Source: Mesostigma viride
Lineage: Eukaryota > Streptophyta > Mesostigmatophyceae > Mesostigmatales > Mesostigmataceae
Direction: 5' to 3'
NCBI GenBank assembly: GCA_009746045.1
Contig: RPFO01001483.1
Span: 84,501 to 148,500, forward strand
DNA length: 64,000 nucleotides
Positions 32,101-42,889 of the stretch are shown here, piece after piece. Made by a program: the position numbers and the translations under genes. Below the pieces are notes generated by a model that was not told the origin of the DNA, did not search any database, and saw only the letters and a program-made list of their open reading frames with translations. The number at the start of each line of letters is the position of its first letter. Position 1 is the stretch's first letter.

Positions 32101-33099
32101 CAGGGCATTGGGCGACTGCTACCAAGGGCACGTCGTCACTTCTACTGGCCTGGCATGAAGGACTACATTGCGGCCTATATACGCGAATGCCCGTCGTGCC
32201 AGATAGCCAAGTCCCAGAACACGGGTACTCAGGCTGTCCCAAAGACGCTACCTGATCCCCTGGGTCCCTGGGACTCGATCCAGATGGATTTCGTCGGCCC
32301 CTTTAAGAAGACCAAGAACGGCAACAGCAAGATCTTGGTGTTCGTGGACCGACTCACGCGCATGTGTCACCTGGCCCCCTGTCCGGCTGACCTCACGGCC
32401 GAGGGGTGTGCCAAACTGTACCTCAACCACGTCTTCCGGTTCCACGGGCTCAGCCGCCAGTTCATCTCGGACCGGGACACGCTCTTCACCGCCCGGTTCT
32501 GGCAGGAGTTCTTCGACTGCCTGGGAACCAAGGTGTCGCTAGGGACGGCTTATCACAGCTCGTCCTCCCATCTGGTGGAGCGACTCAACCGCACGGTACA
32601 GGAAACCATGCGCCATTACACCGACGAGGTGGGCAGCAACTGGGAGGAGTTGCTGTGCTTGGTGGAGTTCTCCTTGAACAACGCACCACAGGCAGCCCAT
32701 GGCCTAACCCCGTTCTTTCTCAACACGGGAAGGCATCCGCTGACGCCGACCGACTTGCTGACGAGTCCGGCGCTGGCGGAACCGGAGGTGCTGCGCACTA
32801 CTCTGGCGGGCGTGAGCAGCCTGCTGGAAAAGATGCGCCAAGCTCACAACAGTGCGGTTAAAGGGTACCGGGCCGCTGCCGAGCGCAACATGGCTCGCGT
32901 GGAAGGCAAGCGGGACTCTAGAGCACCGGACATCGAGGTCGGGGACTGGGTCCTGGTAGAGGGACCCCAGCTCGGTCGATTCTCCCAGAAGGTGGAAGGG
33001 GAGCTCAAAACGAAGCTCCGGCCCATGTACCTGGGGCCCCACCAAGTGCTGGAGAAATGGGATGATGTCATGTTCAAGGTGGACGTGCCCATCTCATGG
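29152..33099 (+). CDS. pol: Pol polyprotein (protease, RT, RNase H, integrase), interrupted before its chromodomain
   Basis: Residue numbers count from 29152; no ATG is needed if made by frameshift. The aspartic protease has DTGA at about 125. The reverse transcriptase spans about 330-590 with the catalytic YLDD at about 514. RNase H begins with ATDAS (Asp about 662). The integrase has the HHCC finger near 973-1020 and the catalytic triad D1046, D1107, E1143, with the canonical 35-residue D-E spacing. The frame runs intact to the codon TGG at 33097-33099. A DNA transposon then intervenes and the open frame stops six bases into it. The chromodomain that completes the protein is at 40208-40501, in frame once the insertion is removed. 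No other disabling mutation was seen. Confidence 0.93.
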
Positions 33100-33217
33100 C
33101 CCTAAGCTCGTCTGGATTTGTACTAGAACACGCAATTTGTAGTTCATTTTGAAAAGTTGTATTTTATTGAATTTAAAGTTTCCACTTAAGTCTCTGAGGA
33201 AGGGGAAGTTCATAGGA

Positions 33218-33415
33218 CCCGTGACACCGTGACATCGTGACACCGTGACACCGTGACACCTCAAAATGCATATAAACACACATCTTTGCAGGTATGCAGT
33301 GATTATTAATGGGGATGATGTATTCAATGGGTCATTGCAAGTTTTACCTATGCTTCTGACACCGTGACACCGTGACACCGTGACACCGTGACACCGTGAC
33401 ACCGTGACACCGCAA
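33218..33415 (-). repeat. Left subterminal octamer arrays
   Basis: GTGACACC repeated about five times at 33221-33260 and about seven times at 33358-33413. The same octamer in the opposite orientation occupies the right end of the transposon (39340-40090). Confidence 0.9.
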
Positions 33416-33693
33416 ATACCACGTATACACCTTCATAATAATCCTAGTAGAGACATTCATTTCTCCATACATCTCGGTCATCTCACCATATATCGTCTCA
33501 TGTTGATGTATTCTTGTTGTGCGTGTAGGTACCTTGCCGGGTCATGACAAGTTCAGCCATTCCTCGTTTATGCGGTCCAACGTCGCTTCAATAGGGCATG
33601 TGATTAATATCTGGTAACAACTTATATATGTTGGCACGCCATGCGTCCAGGAATAGCTGTCTCACTTAATATGCATGCAAGCAACCATCAAAA

Positions 33694-34098
33694 TCACTTT
33701 GTCATGAAATCACTTGCCGGGATTTCAGTTTCTCCCTGGCCGGCCTGAAAAAGCTGGTTCTTTATAAACTCTTTCCGATCCGCAGGCTTCTTAGACCACA
33801 TGTCGGTCCTCATCGTCCTGAGCTCCTCGAAATGCACGCTTCTCAAACAATGGCGGCCACAACCACAGTCCCAGTCCCTGCAAAGTGCCGCAGCCAAGGA
33901 CGAATCCTGGGTGCATTTCGCCAACACGGCGGCTGCAGATAACCGGACCCCGCGCCTCGCCATCATATTGAACACGACGACGCCCAGGAGTAATAGCAAG
34001 AAGAACATTCCCAAAACCTGCCAACCCAGCGCCCCCGCACTGGGCTCCATGAAAACGCCGGGTCTCGCCATGGCTATGTCAACTGGGCAATGTTGCAA
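33694..34098 (-). CDS. Small membrane-anchored cysteine-rich protein of the DNA transposon
   Basis: 134 residues, or about 125 from the second Met (MARPGV...). One clear transmembrane segment, LGMFFLLLLLGVVVFNMM, is followed by a cluster CxCGRHC and a basic helical stretch with MW, DRKEFI and NQLF. From memory, the C-x-C-x3-C cluster followed by an R...W...ER..(F/Y)(I/L)...QL pattern occurs in uncharacterised transposon-related proteins; I cannot verify that here. The A/T and GC content is like the flanking unique DNA of the transposon. It may be an exon of a larger protein. Confidence 0.45.
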   Translation of the reverse strand: MQHCPVDIAMARPGVFMEPSAGALGWQVLGMFFLLLLLGVVVFNMMARRGVRLSAAAVLAKCTQDSSLAAALCRDWDCGCGRHCLRSVHFEELRTMRTDMWSKKPADRKEFIKNQLFQAGQGETEIPASDFMTK

Positions 34099-34315
34099 AC
34101 ATCATTTGTCCCCCCCCCTCCCCATCTATTTCTACGTTGGCAGATGGCAAACGTAGATCCCCACGCCATGTGTGGGGGGGAATAAAACATGGCAGACCGG
34201 GATGTCACGCCAGCCCGGTCTGCCCGAGTTGTTTAGCCCATGTTACCTCATTTGGCAGCGATCACCATCGCTGCCGCTCTCGTGAATTCGGGGTGAAAGC
34301 GCACGGTGTCACGGT

Positions 34316-34599
34316 GTCTCAACATGTTTGTAGTTGGTTTGTAGTTGGTGTCTCGGTGTCTCAGAAACTCGTGGTCCGCATTGAGTGGGTGTCACGGTGT
34401 CACGACATCTGATTGGCCCGGTTCAGATTCGTTTTTTTTTTAATTTTTTTTTAATTCGTTTTTTTTTTTTTTTTAATTTGGGGCGAATCTGAACCGGGCC
34501 AATCAGATGTCGTGACACCGTGACACCCACTCAATGCGGACCACGAGTTTCTGAGACACCGAGACACCAACTACAAACCAACTACAAACATGTTGAGAC
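34316..34599. repeat. Perfect foldback with 116-bp arms
   Basis: Arms 34316-34431 and 34484-34599 are perfectly complementary by eye, separated by a 52-base T/A-rich spacer of T-runs. The arms contain the same GGTGTCAC octamers as the transposon ends, so this may be a nested mini-element or a folded copy of the transposon's own subterminal DNA. Confidence 0.85.
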
Positions 34600-34609
34600 A
34601 TGGGTGTCA

Positions 34610-35550
34610 CAACCGATGTCACAAGGTGTGCAGCAGGTATTTCCTTTCAATCCCCGAGGAAATTATCAACCATTCATCGGCCATTCTGGTCAGGATAGCT
34701 AAGAATGGCTAGCGAATAAAAAGGCAGTATCGAGGCTGGAAATTTTAGTGTATGCTCCTAGGGTCATATATTACTTGCCGTTATTTTTTTTCGCCACAAA
34801 TTCTGCGGAGTCCTTCCATTTTGGCGTCATTCACAGGTGGGTGCCTGTTTTGTCGCCGATTTTCTCTCGACCCCACCTACCTGCAGCAAAAAATTTTCCC
34901 GATGAAAGTCGCCCTAACATCTGGTTTTTGACACTAACCGACGCAGTTTTTAGTTTTTAAGGCCTTGACCGAAGCACTTTTTTCATTACCGGCTCAGTTT
35001 GCTTTAACCGAGCTGGCGCGATTTTTAATCCAATTTCTAGGCTGGGCCAGGCGTCGCAGACCCGTAATCCGTTTTTAAGTGCTTTTGTGCCCGATATCGT
35101 GTCTTTTGCAGGCGTTCTTGGCATCAAAGACGCCGTGGCGTCAGGGGCTAAAACGGACCTCCGCACGTTCGTTAACTGCGGCGAGCATGTCAATGCCGCC
35201 AGCAATTTTTGCTGCCGCGTCTGTGAAACGATTGCGATGCAAGACCGTTGTCGACGTGACGGAGTGGTATGTGCACATTCAGGTGCGAATTTCTTCGCTG
35301 TTGAAACCCCGGCCGGTAGCAGACAAGTATTTCACCGTATCCCCTTTCCCCGAGTCTCTCTTTTCCGTCATGTTTTCATCTTACGGAAAGCGCGTATAAA
35401 GCATCAGTGAGCGACAGTATGATGGCGAGCCGTTTGCTCGCATCAGGGCTGTGCGGCTTATTCTAGAGAGAAGCGACATCAAGCAGATTTTGCAGCCGGA
35501 TGTGAGGGAGGGGCCCTGCTGGGGTGGGAATAAACTGCTGTGAGTGACCG
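34610..35550. other. Internal transposon DNA, no clear gene
   Basis: Contains a possible splice acceptor (TTTTGCAG at about 35103-35110) followed by a short GC-balanced open stretch to about 35265 that might be an exon. No family is recognised. Confidence 0.3.
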
Positions 35551-35554
35551 ATCC

Positions 35555-36521
35555 ACTCCCTTCCTCCCTCCCTCCCTCCCTCCCTCCCTCCTCCCTCCCT
35601 CCCTCCCTCCCTCCCTCCCTCCCTCCTCCCTCCCCTCCCTCCCTCCCTCCCTCCCTCCCTCCCTCCTCCCTCCCTCCCTCCCTCCCTCCCTCCCTCCCTC
35701 CCTCCCTCCCTCCCTCCCCCTCCTCCCTCCCTCCCTCCCTCCCTCCCTCCCTCCCTCCCTCCCTCCTCCTCCCTCCCTCCCTCCTTCTTCCCTCCCTCCC
35801 TCCCTCCCTCCCTCCCTCCCTCCCTCCTCCCTCCCTCCCTCCCTCCCTCCCTCCCTCCCTCCCCCTCCCTCCCTCCCTCCCTCCCTCCCTCCCTCCTCCC
35901 TCCCTCCCTCCTCCCTCCCTCCCTCCCTCCCTCCCCCTCCCTCCCTCCTCCCTCCCTCCCTCCCTCCCTCCCTCCCTCCCTCCCTCCCTCCCTCCCTCCC
36001 TCCCTCCCTCCCTCCCTCCCTTCCTCCCTCGTGAACTCACTCGTGGACTCACTCACTCGTGGACTCACTCCCTCACCCACCCACCCACCCACCCACCCAC
36101 CCACCCACCCACCCACCCACCCACCCACCCACCCACCCACCCACCCACCACCCACCCACCCACCCACCCACCCACCCACCCACCCACCCACCCACCCACC
36201 CACCACCCACCAACCACCCACCCAACCACCCACCCACCACCCACCCACCCACCCACCCACCCACCCACCCACCCACCCACCCACCCTCCCTCCCACCCAC
36301 CCACCCACCCACCCACCCACCCACCACCCACCCACCCACCCACCCACCCACCCACCCACCACCCACCCACCCACCCACCCACCCACCCACCACCCACCCA
36401 CCCACCCACCCACCCACCCACCCACCCACCCACCACCCACCCACCCACCCACCCACCCACCCACCCACCCACCCACCCACCCACCCACCCACCACCCACC
36501 CACCACCCACCCACCCACTCA

Positions 36522-36565
<44 letters not shown>

Positions 36566-36668
36566 CTCACGCACGCACGCACTCACTCACTCACTCACTC
36601 ACTCACTCACTCACTCACTCACTCACTCACTCACTCACTCACTCACTCACTCACTCACTCACTCACTT
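35555..36668 (+). repeat. 1.1-kb compound microsatellite
   Basis: Successive blocks: (CCCT)n with CCT interruptions 35558-36030, (CCCA)n with CCA interruptions about 36075-36518, (CACG)n about 36519-36583, and (CACT)n about 36584-36665. Any long open frame here is an artefact of the period. Confidence 0.97.
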
Positions 36669-36669
36669 A

Positions 36670-37255
36670 GTAACTTGCACATGCACCACATGCGCAAGGA
36701 GGACACCAAGAGCTTCACCAACCACCGTCGAAAGCTTGGCTGTGATGCCAAGGGCAAGGGTGTGGGGGTGTCCATGTTGACACAGTGCATGAAGGCTGAC
36801 AAGGTCAGGCAGAGATTGTGCAGGGAGGTGCCACTACCTCCTAGCTAGCGATACCGAGATGAGGGCGCGCAAACGCATCAGCGCCATGCCGCGTGTTGAG
36901 TAATTTGCAACTACATTACTTGGCATGCTGTGGGTGCACGTGTAAAATGACCTTTCTAGCCATGCATGCGACAGCTGCCAATATTATGTTCAGCAAGCTC
37001 CTCCCTATAATAGAAATTGCGTGAGCATCCACATGGCCACATGTGCATATTGTCAGCTGTGTCTATATCAATGAACTTTTATGTATGTCTCCTGGACGGG
37101 TTGTCTTACATCACTCGTGAATGGTTTCCATGTTTTAGTGAGTCATCTTATTTGAGTTGACCAGATTGTCTCCTTGATATTCCACACTGGCAGTTTCGCA
37201 TCCATGGGTAAGAATTTGTAATGGAAACTGGCAGGTATGGCATTGATAGCTCTAC
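36670..37255. other. Internal transposon DNA, no clear gene
   Basis: A short stretch after the microsatellite (about 36670-36850) is open in one frame but lacks a family signature. The rest is A/T-rich. Confidence 0.3.
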
Positions 37256-37259
37256 CAAA

Positions 37260-37790
37260 TAGAACATGATCGGCCTGAATTTTTGTGGAATGTCTAAAAT
37301 CATGATGGCTAAGATGCATGCAAGTTTCCAGCCTCAACAGAGCACATCTTGTACGGAAACTGCACTGAAATGTGATGAAAAATACGAAAAACGTGCATTT
37401 TTGGTAACATTTGTGAGCAAACTGACATCAAATACCCTCTGATGGTTCTGAATTTTTGTGGAATGTCTAAAATAATGATGGCAAAGATGCATGCAAGTTT
37501 CCAGCCTGAACTGAGCACATCTTGTATGGAAACTGCCATGGAATGTGATGAAAAATACGAAAAACGTGCATTTTTGGTAACATTTGTGAGCAAACTGACA
37601 TCAAATACCCTATGATGGACCTGAATTTTTGTGGGATGTCTAGAATAATGATGTTTAAGATGCCTACAAGTTTCCAGCCTCAACCGAGCACAGCTTGTAT
37701 GGAAACTGCAATGAAATGTGATGAAAAATACAAAAAACGCACATTTTTGCTAGCATTTGGTGGCATTTTGTTACCAAATGCGGTTGGATG
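37260..37790 (+). repeat. Three tandem copies of a roughly 180-bp unit
   Basis: Each unit carries GAATTTTTGTGG(A/G)ATGTCTA, AAGTTTCCAGCCT, CTTGTATGGAAACTGC and TGTGATGAAAAATACGAAAA. Copies begin near 37277, 37449 and 37621 and diverge by a few per cent to perhaps 15 per cent. Confidence 0.85.
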
Positions 37791-38015
37791 ACCATCAGAT
37801 CTTGTGTACAGTCATTAGTCATGAGTATCAACTTACTTGCAAACAGCCAGGTCAAGAACTCTTTATTTGCATATTAGAATGTATTTGTTTATATTAAAAT
37901 CTGGAAAACTGCTAAAAATAGAAATGCCAAAAATAGGTCAGCTGAGGTCCGGTAAGTCCGGAAAGTTGCAATCCTTCTACTGGTGTCCTGAACATGCTAC
38001 CTACCAAGATCTAGC

Positions 38016-38817
38016 ATGTTTCGACAATATTTGCATCGTACAGGAGTTATAAGGCTGTTTTTTGGCACTTTCAGACCGTTGTGTGCGGAGCATGACGATG
38101 GAACGGGCGTAGCACGGCCAACGGGGGAGGAGACTGAGAGCGCAGTTGATGCGGGGACACCCGTAGGTGATGAAGGGCGGGGGAATAAGAAATCGCACGT
38201 GTACGTCAAGGTTAAGGCCCTGACCGAGAGGGTCAATGCTTTGGAGAACCAACGAAGAATGCCATCCACCCCAGCAAGTGCTGCACCCAGCTCCAGCACT
38301 GGCGTTGGCACGGAGCTTCGCCGGCCCGCTGCGCCTGCCGCGTTGGGGCAACGCGAAAGCTTCAGCGCGGCCCATGGCCAAGTGACAGGACTGCAACCAG
38401 CACACCGTCAACAAGAGCCACGCGCGCGCGCAGTCGCAATGGATGGGCCGAGGCAGCTGGATCGGGAGGGGGAACCGTACGGCGAGCACGGTGTGTACGC
38501 GCCGTACGACCAAGGAATGCATGCCCAGCCTACTGCCGCTGGCAGGCAAGCGGCCAATGCTTATGTATACCATGCCGGCATGTACGATCCACAGCCTGGC
38601 GAAGGGTCGGCAGCTGATACACATCAGCCTTGAGGTCGCGGCACATTGCAACAAACCACCTACGTTGAGAACCCTGAGCCCGTGCAGCATTACAATGACG
38701 GCACTTACCGTTATGCCGCAGCCCCCCCTCTAAGGAGATCTCCAAGGAAGACAAAGCCGAGGCCCCAAATCCCCAAGGCCGCCGGGGAGCAAGACTGGCA
38801 ACATGGTGATGAGTGAT
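38016..38817 (+). pseudogene. Broken transposon ORF, probable C-terminal disordered tail
   Basis: An acceptor-like CTTTCAG (38066-38072) precedes an open stretch with a short coiled coil (VKALTERVNALENQ) and a long P/Q/A/Y-rich tail. A TGA at 38631-38633 interrupts it, yet the same frame continues open to 38817, and a further Y/P-rich segment (to about 39016) lies in another frame. This looks like the low-complexity tail of a transposon protein damaged by one nonsense codon and a frameshift. Confidence 0.4.
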
Positions 38818-39334
38818 GAGGGAGGAGGTTATGCAGCCAGGGATTCTCATTTCATGGGTCATAGTCATTTTGATGAGCAAGGGACGTGGGCCTACAACGC
38901 CCACGTCCGGCCGGCCCCACAACCAGGCACATGCCCAGGCTCCACCGCGGAAAAGGCCACCCTACTCGCAAGATGTAGACGAGTCGGGGCAACACGATTA
39001 TTATGGTTCATATTAGATTGGGCATGTATGGTTTTGATACGGCATTTGCTTGGCACCAGATTCTGCATTAAAGAAAGCTGTATGCAAATCATTGTCAGGT
39101 AAGTTTAAGCTAATTTATACATTATTTTATCTTGCATTTGATATTAAAGAGGCAGAGAGACACAGTTGGCAGATGCAAGTTTGCTAGGCCATGTAATAGG
39201 GATTATTGGTCATCCATCATATTCATAAATTTTCTTTTATTTATACATGGTTGCATAATACATTAATGTTGCGTTAATACTTTGTGGCACTAAACAACAA
39301 AATCATGAAATGCTAGTGCTATCGTGTCATATTG

Positions 39335-40095
39335 TCACTATCATGCTGTCACGGTGTCACAATGTCACGATGTCACGGTGTCACAATGTCACCTCATGTT
39401 AATCAGTGCTTCTGGGCAATGTAATATCATTGTTGCAACCCCATGGGCGCCACATTACCTTGTGACACCATACAAAATCGTAAAATACTAGCGTTATGGT
39501 GCCATCGTGTCACGGTGTCACGGTGTCACGGTGTCACGGTGTCACGGTGTCACGGTGTCACGGTGTCACGGTGTCACGGTGTCACAATGTCACCTCATGT
39601 TAATCAGTGCTTCTGGGCAATGTAATATCATTGTTGCAACCCCATGGGCGCCACATTACCTTGTGACACCATACAAAATCGTAAAATACTAGCGTTATGG
39701 TGCCATCGTGTCACGGTGTACATTCACGGTGTCACGGTGTCACGGTGTCACGGTGTCACGGTGTCACGGTGTCACAATGTCACCTCATGTTAATCAGTGC
39801 TTCTGGGCAATGTAATATCATTGTTGCAACCCCATGGGCGCCACATTACCTTGTGACACCATACAAAATCGTAAAATACTAGCGTTATGGTGCCATCGTG
39901 TCACGGTGTCACGGTGTCACGGTGTCACAATGTCACCTCATGTTAATCAGTGCTTCTGGGCAATGTAATATCATTGTTGCAACCCCATGGGCGCCACATT
40001 ACCTTGTGACACCATACAAAATCGTAAAATACTAGCGTTATGGTGTCACGGTGTCACGGTGTCACGGTGTCACGGTGTCACGGTGTCACAACATG
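39335..40095 (+). repeat. Right subterminal array: octamers plus about 150-bp unit, four copies
   Basis: Four copies of a unit starting CACCTCATGTTAATCAGTGC (at about 39390, 39591, 39781 and 39935) are separated by variable runs of the octamer GTGTCACG. Length differences between copies come mostly from octamer number. The 500 bases before it (38820-39335) show no other feature. Confidence 0.9.
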
Positions 40096-40207
40096 TTGGG
40101 ACAATAACCTACATGCTTTGGACTTACGAGAGGCCCTAAATAACAAAGTTTGAAAAATCTCAATTTGTAGTAGTGTTCTAGTACAAATCCAGACGAGCTT
40201 AGGGTGG

Positions 40208-40501
40208 GGCACCGCGACAACCTTCCACCGCGACCAGCTCAAGCTGTACCACCAGAACTCGATCCAGGGTAGACTCAATCCCCCGGCTCCGGTGGAATAC
40301 GACCCGGAGACAGGGGAACAGGAGGACGAGGTCGAGGAGATTGTCGCCCATCGCGATTTCGGGCGTGGTCGTCAACGCCAATATCGGATCCGGTGGAAGT
40401 TTACTAGATATGGGGCAGAGGCCTCTTGGCGGACGGAGAAGGAGCTCTCTGGCTGCAAGCGGTTGCTAGACGCGTACAAGAAGGCCCACAGGTTGCACTA
40501 G
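40208..40501 (+). CDS. pol: Pol C-terminal segment with chromodomain
   Basis: 98 codons, ending TAG 40499-40501. It continues the integrase C-terminal region after the 7.1-kb insertion and stays in frame. After FHRDQLKLYH and an acidic linker comes a chromodomain: VEEIVAHRDFGRG, then QYRIRWKF, then ASWRTEKEL. The aromatic positions Y, W and W expected in the cage are present. Chromodomains of this class direct integration to particular chromatin; that role is family knowledge. Confidence 0.88.
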   Translation, partial: GTATTFHRDQLKLYHQNSIQGRLNPPAPVEYDPETGEQEDEVEEIVAHRDFGRGRQRQYRIRWKFTRYGAEASWRTEKELSGCKRLLDAYKKAHRLH

Positions 40502-40620
40502 AGGTATGTACATACACATAGAGGTATGTACATACCACAGGTACACCGTACACTAGTCGGTATGACACCGGTACTCACAGGTGTTGCCTTGCTGCTCGTG
40601 GTCATTCCTTGTACAACAGG
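40502..40620 (+). promoter_or_regulatory. Possible splice signals between pol and ORF3
   Basis: Directly after the pol stop is AG|GTATGT (40502-40509), a near-perfect donor. A pyrimidine-rich tract with acceptor-like TTGTACAACAG ends at 40620, at the head of ORF3. This could be a short intron or part of a subgenomic splice. It is not testable from sequence alone. Confidence 0.3.
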
Positions 40621-41645
40621 CGTACTCCCCGGAGGAGACTCGCTTCAGCCCCCGCCCCATAGGTAGTGACTCCAGCAGTCCTTTGGTGCGGTTCACACCC
40701 CCAGCCTCCCCGGAGGAGCCTCCGGGGTTCGCACCGCCTGCCAGTTGTGGCAAGAGACGACGGTCGGAAGACATGAAGGAGCAGGGGTCGGATATAGCTG
40801 CGACCGCCAACGAGAACAACCGTGAGACCTTTAATCCGCGGACGTTTCTGCCCGACTACGGCCAGGAGGGCGTGTTCTTGGCGCGTCGACGGCGCAGGCA
40901 CGGCAAGGCCGATCAAGACTACCTGGCCTCCTCGGTTCTGGAGTGGCCCGACGATCGACACGAGAAGTTCCGCGAATCCGTGCAAAGGCACTGCGGGTTC
41001 AAAGTCGAGACCCGGACGGCGATTCGAGGGAATGTGGCGGTAGGGACAGCTTGGGAGGACCACGCACCCAGCTGTGCCTGCAACCGTTGCGTGACTACGG
41101 TGTCGGCCCTCATGGCCTACCCCCGCCTCATGTTCTTGCTCGTCGCACCGGCACGACGTCAGATCCTGCAGCGGGCCTACCGGGGCTTGCCGCCAGATGG
41201 GGCCTTGCGGGGCCCGTTCTGCACCGCAGCAGGCCAGTACTCCCTCCGGCAGGCGCTCGACCGCATCGTGGAGTTGGACGAGGCGGATGATCGCGGCGGG
41301 GAGGGCCCCGATGAGGAGGAGGACTGGAGTGAGGACGACGACCTGTTCCCGCCGCGCCCTGCGCCCCGGGAACTTGCCCACTCAGCCGGCAACGCCTCGC
41401 GCGATGCCGGGGCCCGCCGCGAGAACTCGGGAGACCGGCGACCCCCGGGTCAGGACAGGAGGTCCGGCAGCGCACGGGACGCGTCCCGCTCCAGGGAGCC
41501 TTCCCGTGGCGTGGGTGTTCGCCCGGAGACGCGTGAGGAGGAAAGGTCCTTTCGGCGGACATGGGACAGGGCGACGGGACATCAAGGGTCGCGGTCGCCA
41601 AGGTCGGCCCCGGAGGCCGCACCTTCGGCTGATCGGAGCAAGACA
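40581..41645 (+). CDS. ORF3, 5' part (accessory protein of the LTR element, function unknown)
   Basis: The frame is open from 40581, first ATG at 40773. It continues at 54443 after the CACTA insertion, giving 722 codons in all from 40581. This part has a basic patch (GKRRRSED, RRRRRHGK), a Cys pair CACNRC in a globular-looking middle (about residues 100-230), an acidic stretch DEEEDWSEDDDLFPP, and an R/S/D-rich disordered tail. The last repeat, SPRSAPEAAPSADR, recurs in the 3' part. No transmembrane segment or envelope-like feature is evident. Position after pol is where some LTR elements carry extra or env-like genes. I do not recognise the family. Confidence 0.7.
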
Positions 41646-41664
41646 CACTAGGAGTTAATTTTAC

Positions 41665-42130
41665 GGGGCGTAAACGCCCCGGTTGAGGTTACCGGGGCGG
41701 TTACTGGCCAGTAACCATGTACGTTTAAGGTTACCGGCCAGGTTACCGGCCGGTAACCCGGAATGCAACAGACTAAATACCGGCCGGTAATGGTTACCGG
41801 GCGGTATTAGTTACCGGAACGTTTACTGGGCGGTAACTTTTACCGGAGCCGTAACCATGCCCGTAACCTATCTGGGTTACGGTCATGGTTACGGCCCAAG
41901 TAGAAGTTACCGGGCGGTAAACTGGTATGGTTACGGGACCAGTTCTGAGAACCGGGATGGGTTACCGGCATGGTTACGGGACCAGTTCTGATAACCGGGC
42001 CTGGCTACTGGCCTGGTTACGGGTCCGTCAACCGTCCCGTAACCTGCAGTAGTTACGGCCCAGTAGTTGACCCTGGTTACTGCGGTGGTTACGGGGCCGG
42101 TTATGCCCCAGTAATATTAGTAACCCATGC
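41665..42130 (+). repeat. Left subterminal GTAACC/GGTTAC repeat field
   Basis: Dozens of short motifs such as GGTTACCGGCCGGTAACC, GGTTACGGG and GTAACC in both orientations. They match the field at 54090-54420 at the other end. Confidence 0.9.
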
Positions 42131-42889
42131 CTACAACGCAGCCTGTCCGGGTTATGGCCCCGAATTCTAAATGCATTGACCCCGGCTATGGTGAGTGGCT
42201 TGCATGATATGGTGCTTTTCAAGATGCATTTTTGAATTAGGCATTTCATTAAAATGTTTAAGAAGTCATTAATAATCAATTGCACGAATCACTTCCATCC
42301 GATGTTGTCAACGTGGGCTTCATGATGAAATCGTGGAGATGACGCACATGAAGTTCACGGAACATCTTAGGTAATAAATTAAGCCGTTACGGCAGTAGAA
42401 CCTTGGCCGATGAGGGTGGCGTCTTGAAGCTGTTGTCACCCTCAAGTCCGCTCGGCCAGGGGTAATCGCCCATGTTGATTTGAAAGGTACCGCCGTCCAT
42501 ATGGCGGCTCCGCTTTTGGTGCGAGTTGACCAACTTCCCGTCTTAATCATTCCGGATTGCCTGCAGTTCATTCCGCCTTTGTCCAAGTAAGACAGCAACT
42601 GTCACGCACTCATAGAAAACGCAAAATGCCCCGAATGCAGTTACGGCCATACGGTAGCGAGGAATAGCAGTTGAAATTTCTAGTACACAGGCAACTAGTA
42701 AGAAAAGGGACGATGCGTGCACCACCACCAATACGTACGTGCATCCCTCTCTTGAAAATGACAGCATCTTCCATGCCGTCCAAGAAAAACGCAACGTATT
42801 TAACATGAACCCGAATGCAGTTACGGTCGTAGACTAGTGAGGACTGGCAGCTGAAAGTTCTAGTTGATGGGCTGAGAATAAGGAAAAAA

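Larger units (their letters stand above)
33100..40204 (+). mobile_element. 7.1-kb DNA transposon inserted in pol, superfamily unassigned
   Basis: Perfect 32-bp terminal inverted repeats beginning CCCTAAGCTCGTCTGGATTT (33100-33131 and 40173-40204) with a 3-bp target duplication TGG (33097-33099 and 40205-40207). Removing it with one TGG joins the pol integrase region to its chromodomain in frame. The inner ends carry arrays of an octamer (GTGACACC near the left end, its complement GTGTCACG/GGTGTCAC near the right), in the style of subterminal transposase-binding repeats. Inside are a minus-strand ORF, a perfect foldback, a microsatellite block, roughly 180-bp repeats and a broken plus-strand ORF. 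No DDE transposase is recognised, so it may be non-autonomous. Confidence 0.9.

Noticed and set aside
35463..36848. Very long open frames on both strands rich in P/S/L, G/R/E or H/T/P
   Set aside because: They arise from tetranucleotide repeats (CCCT, CCCA, CACG, CACT), in which several frames stay open by periodicity.
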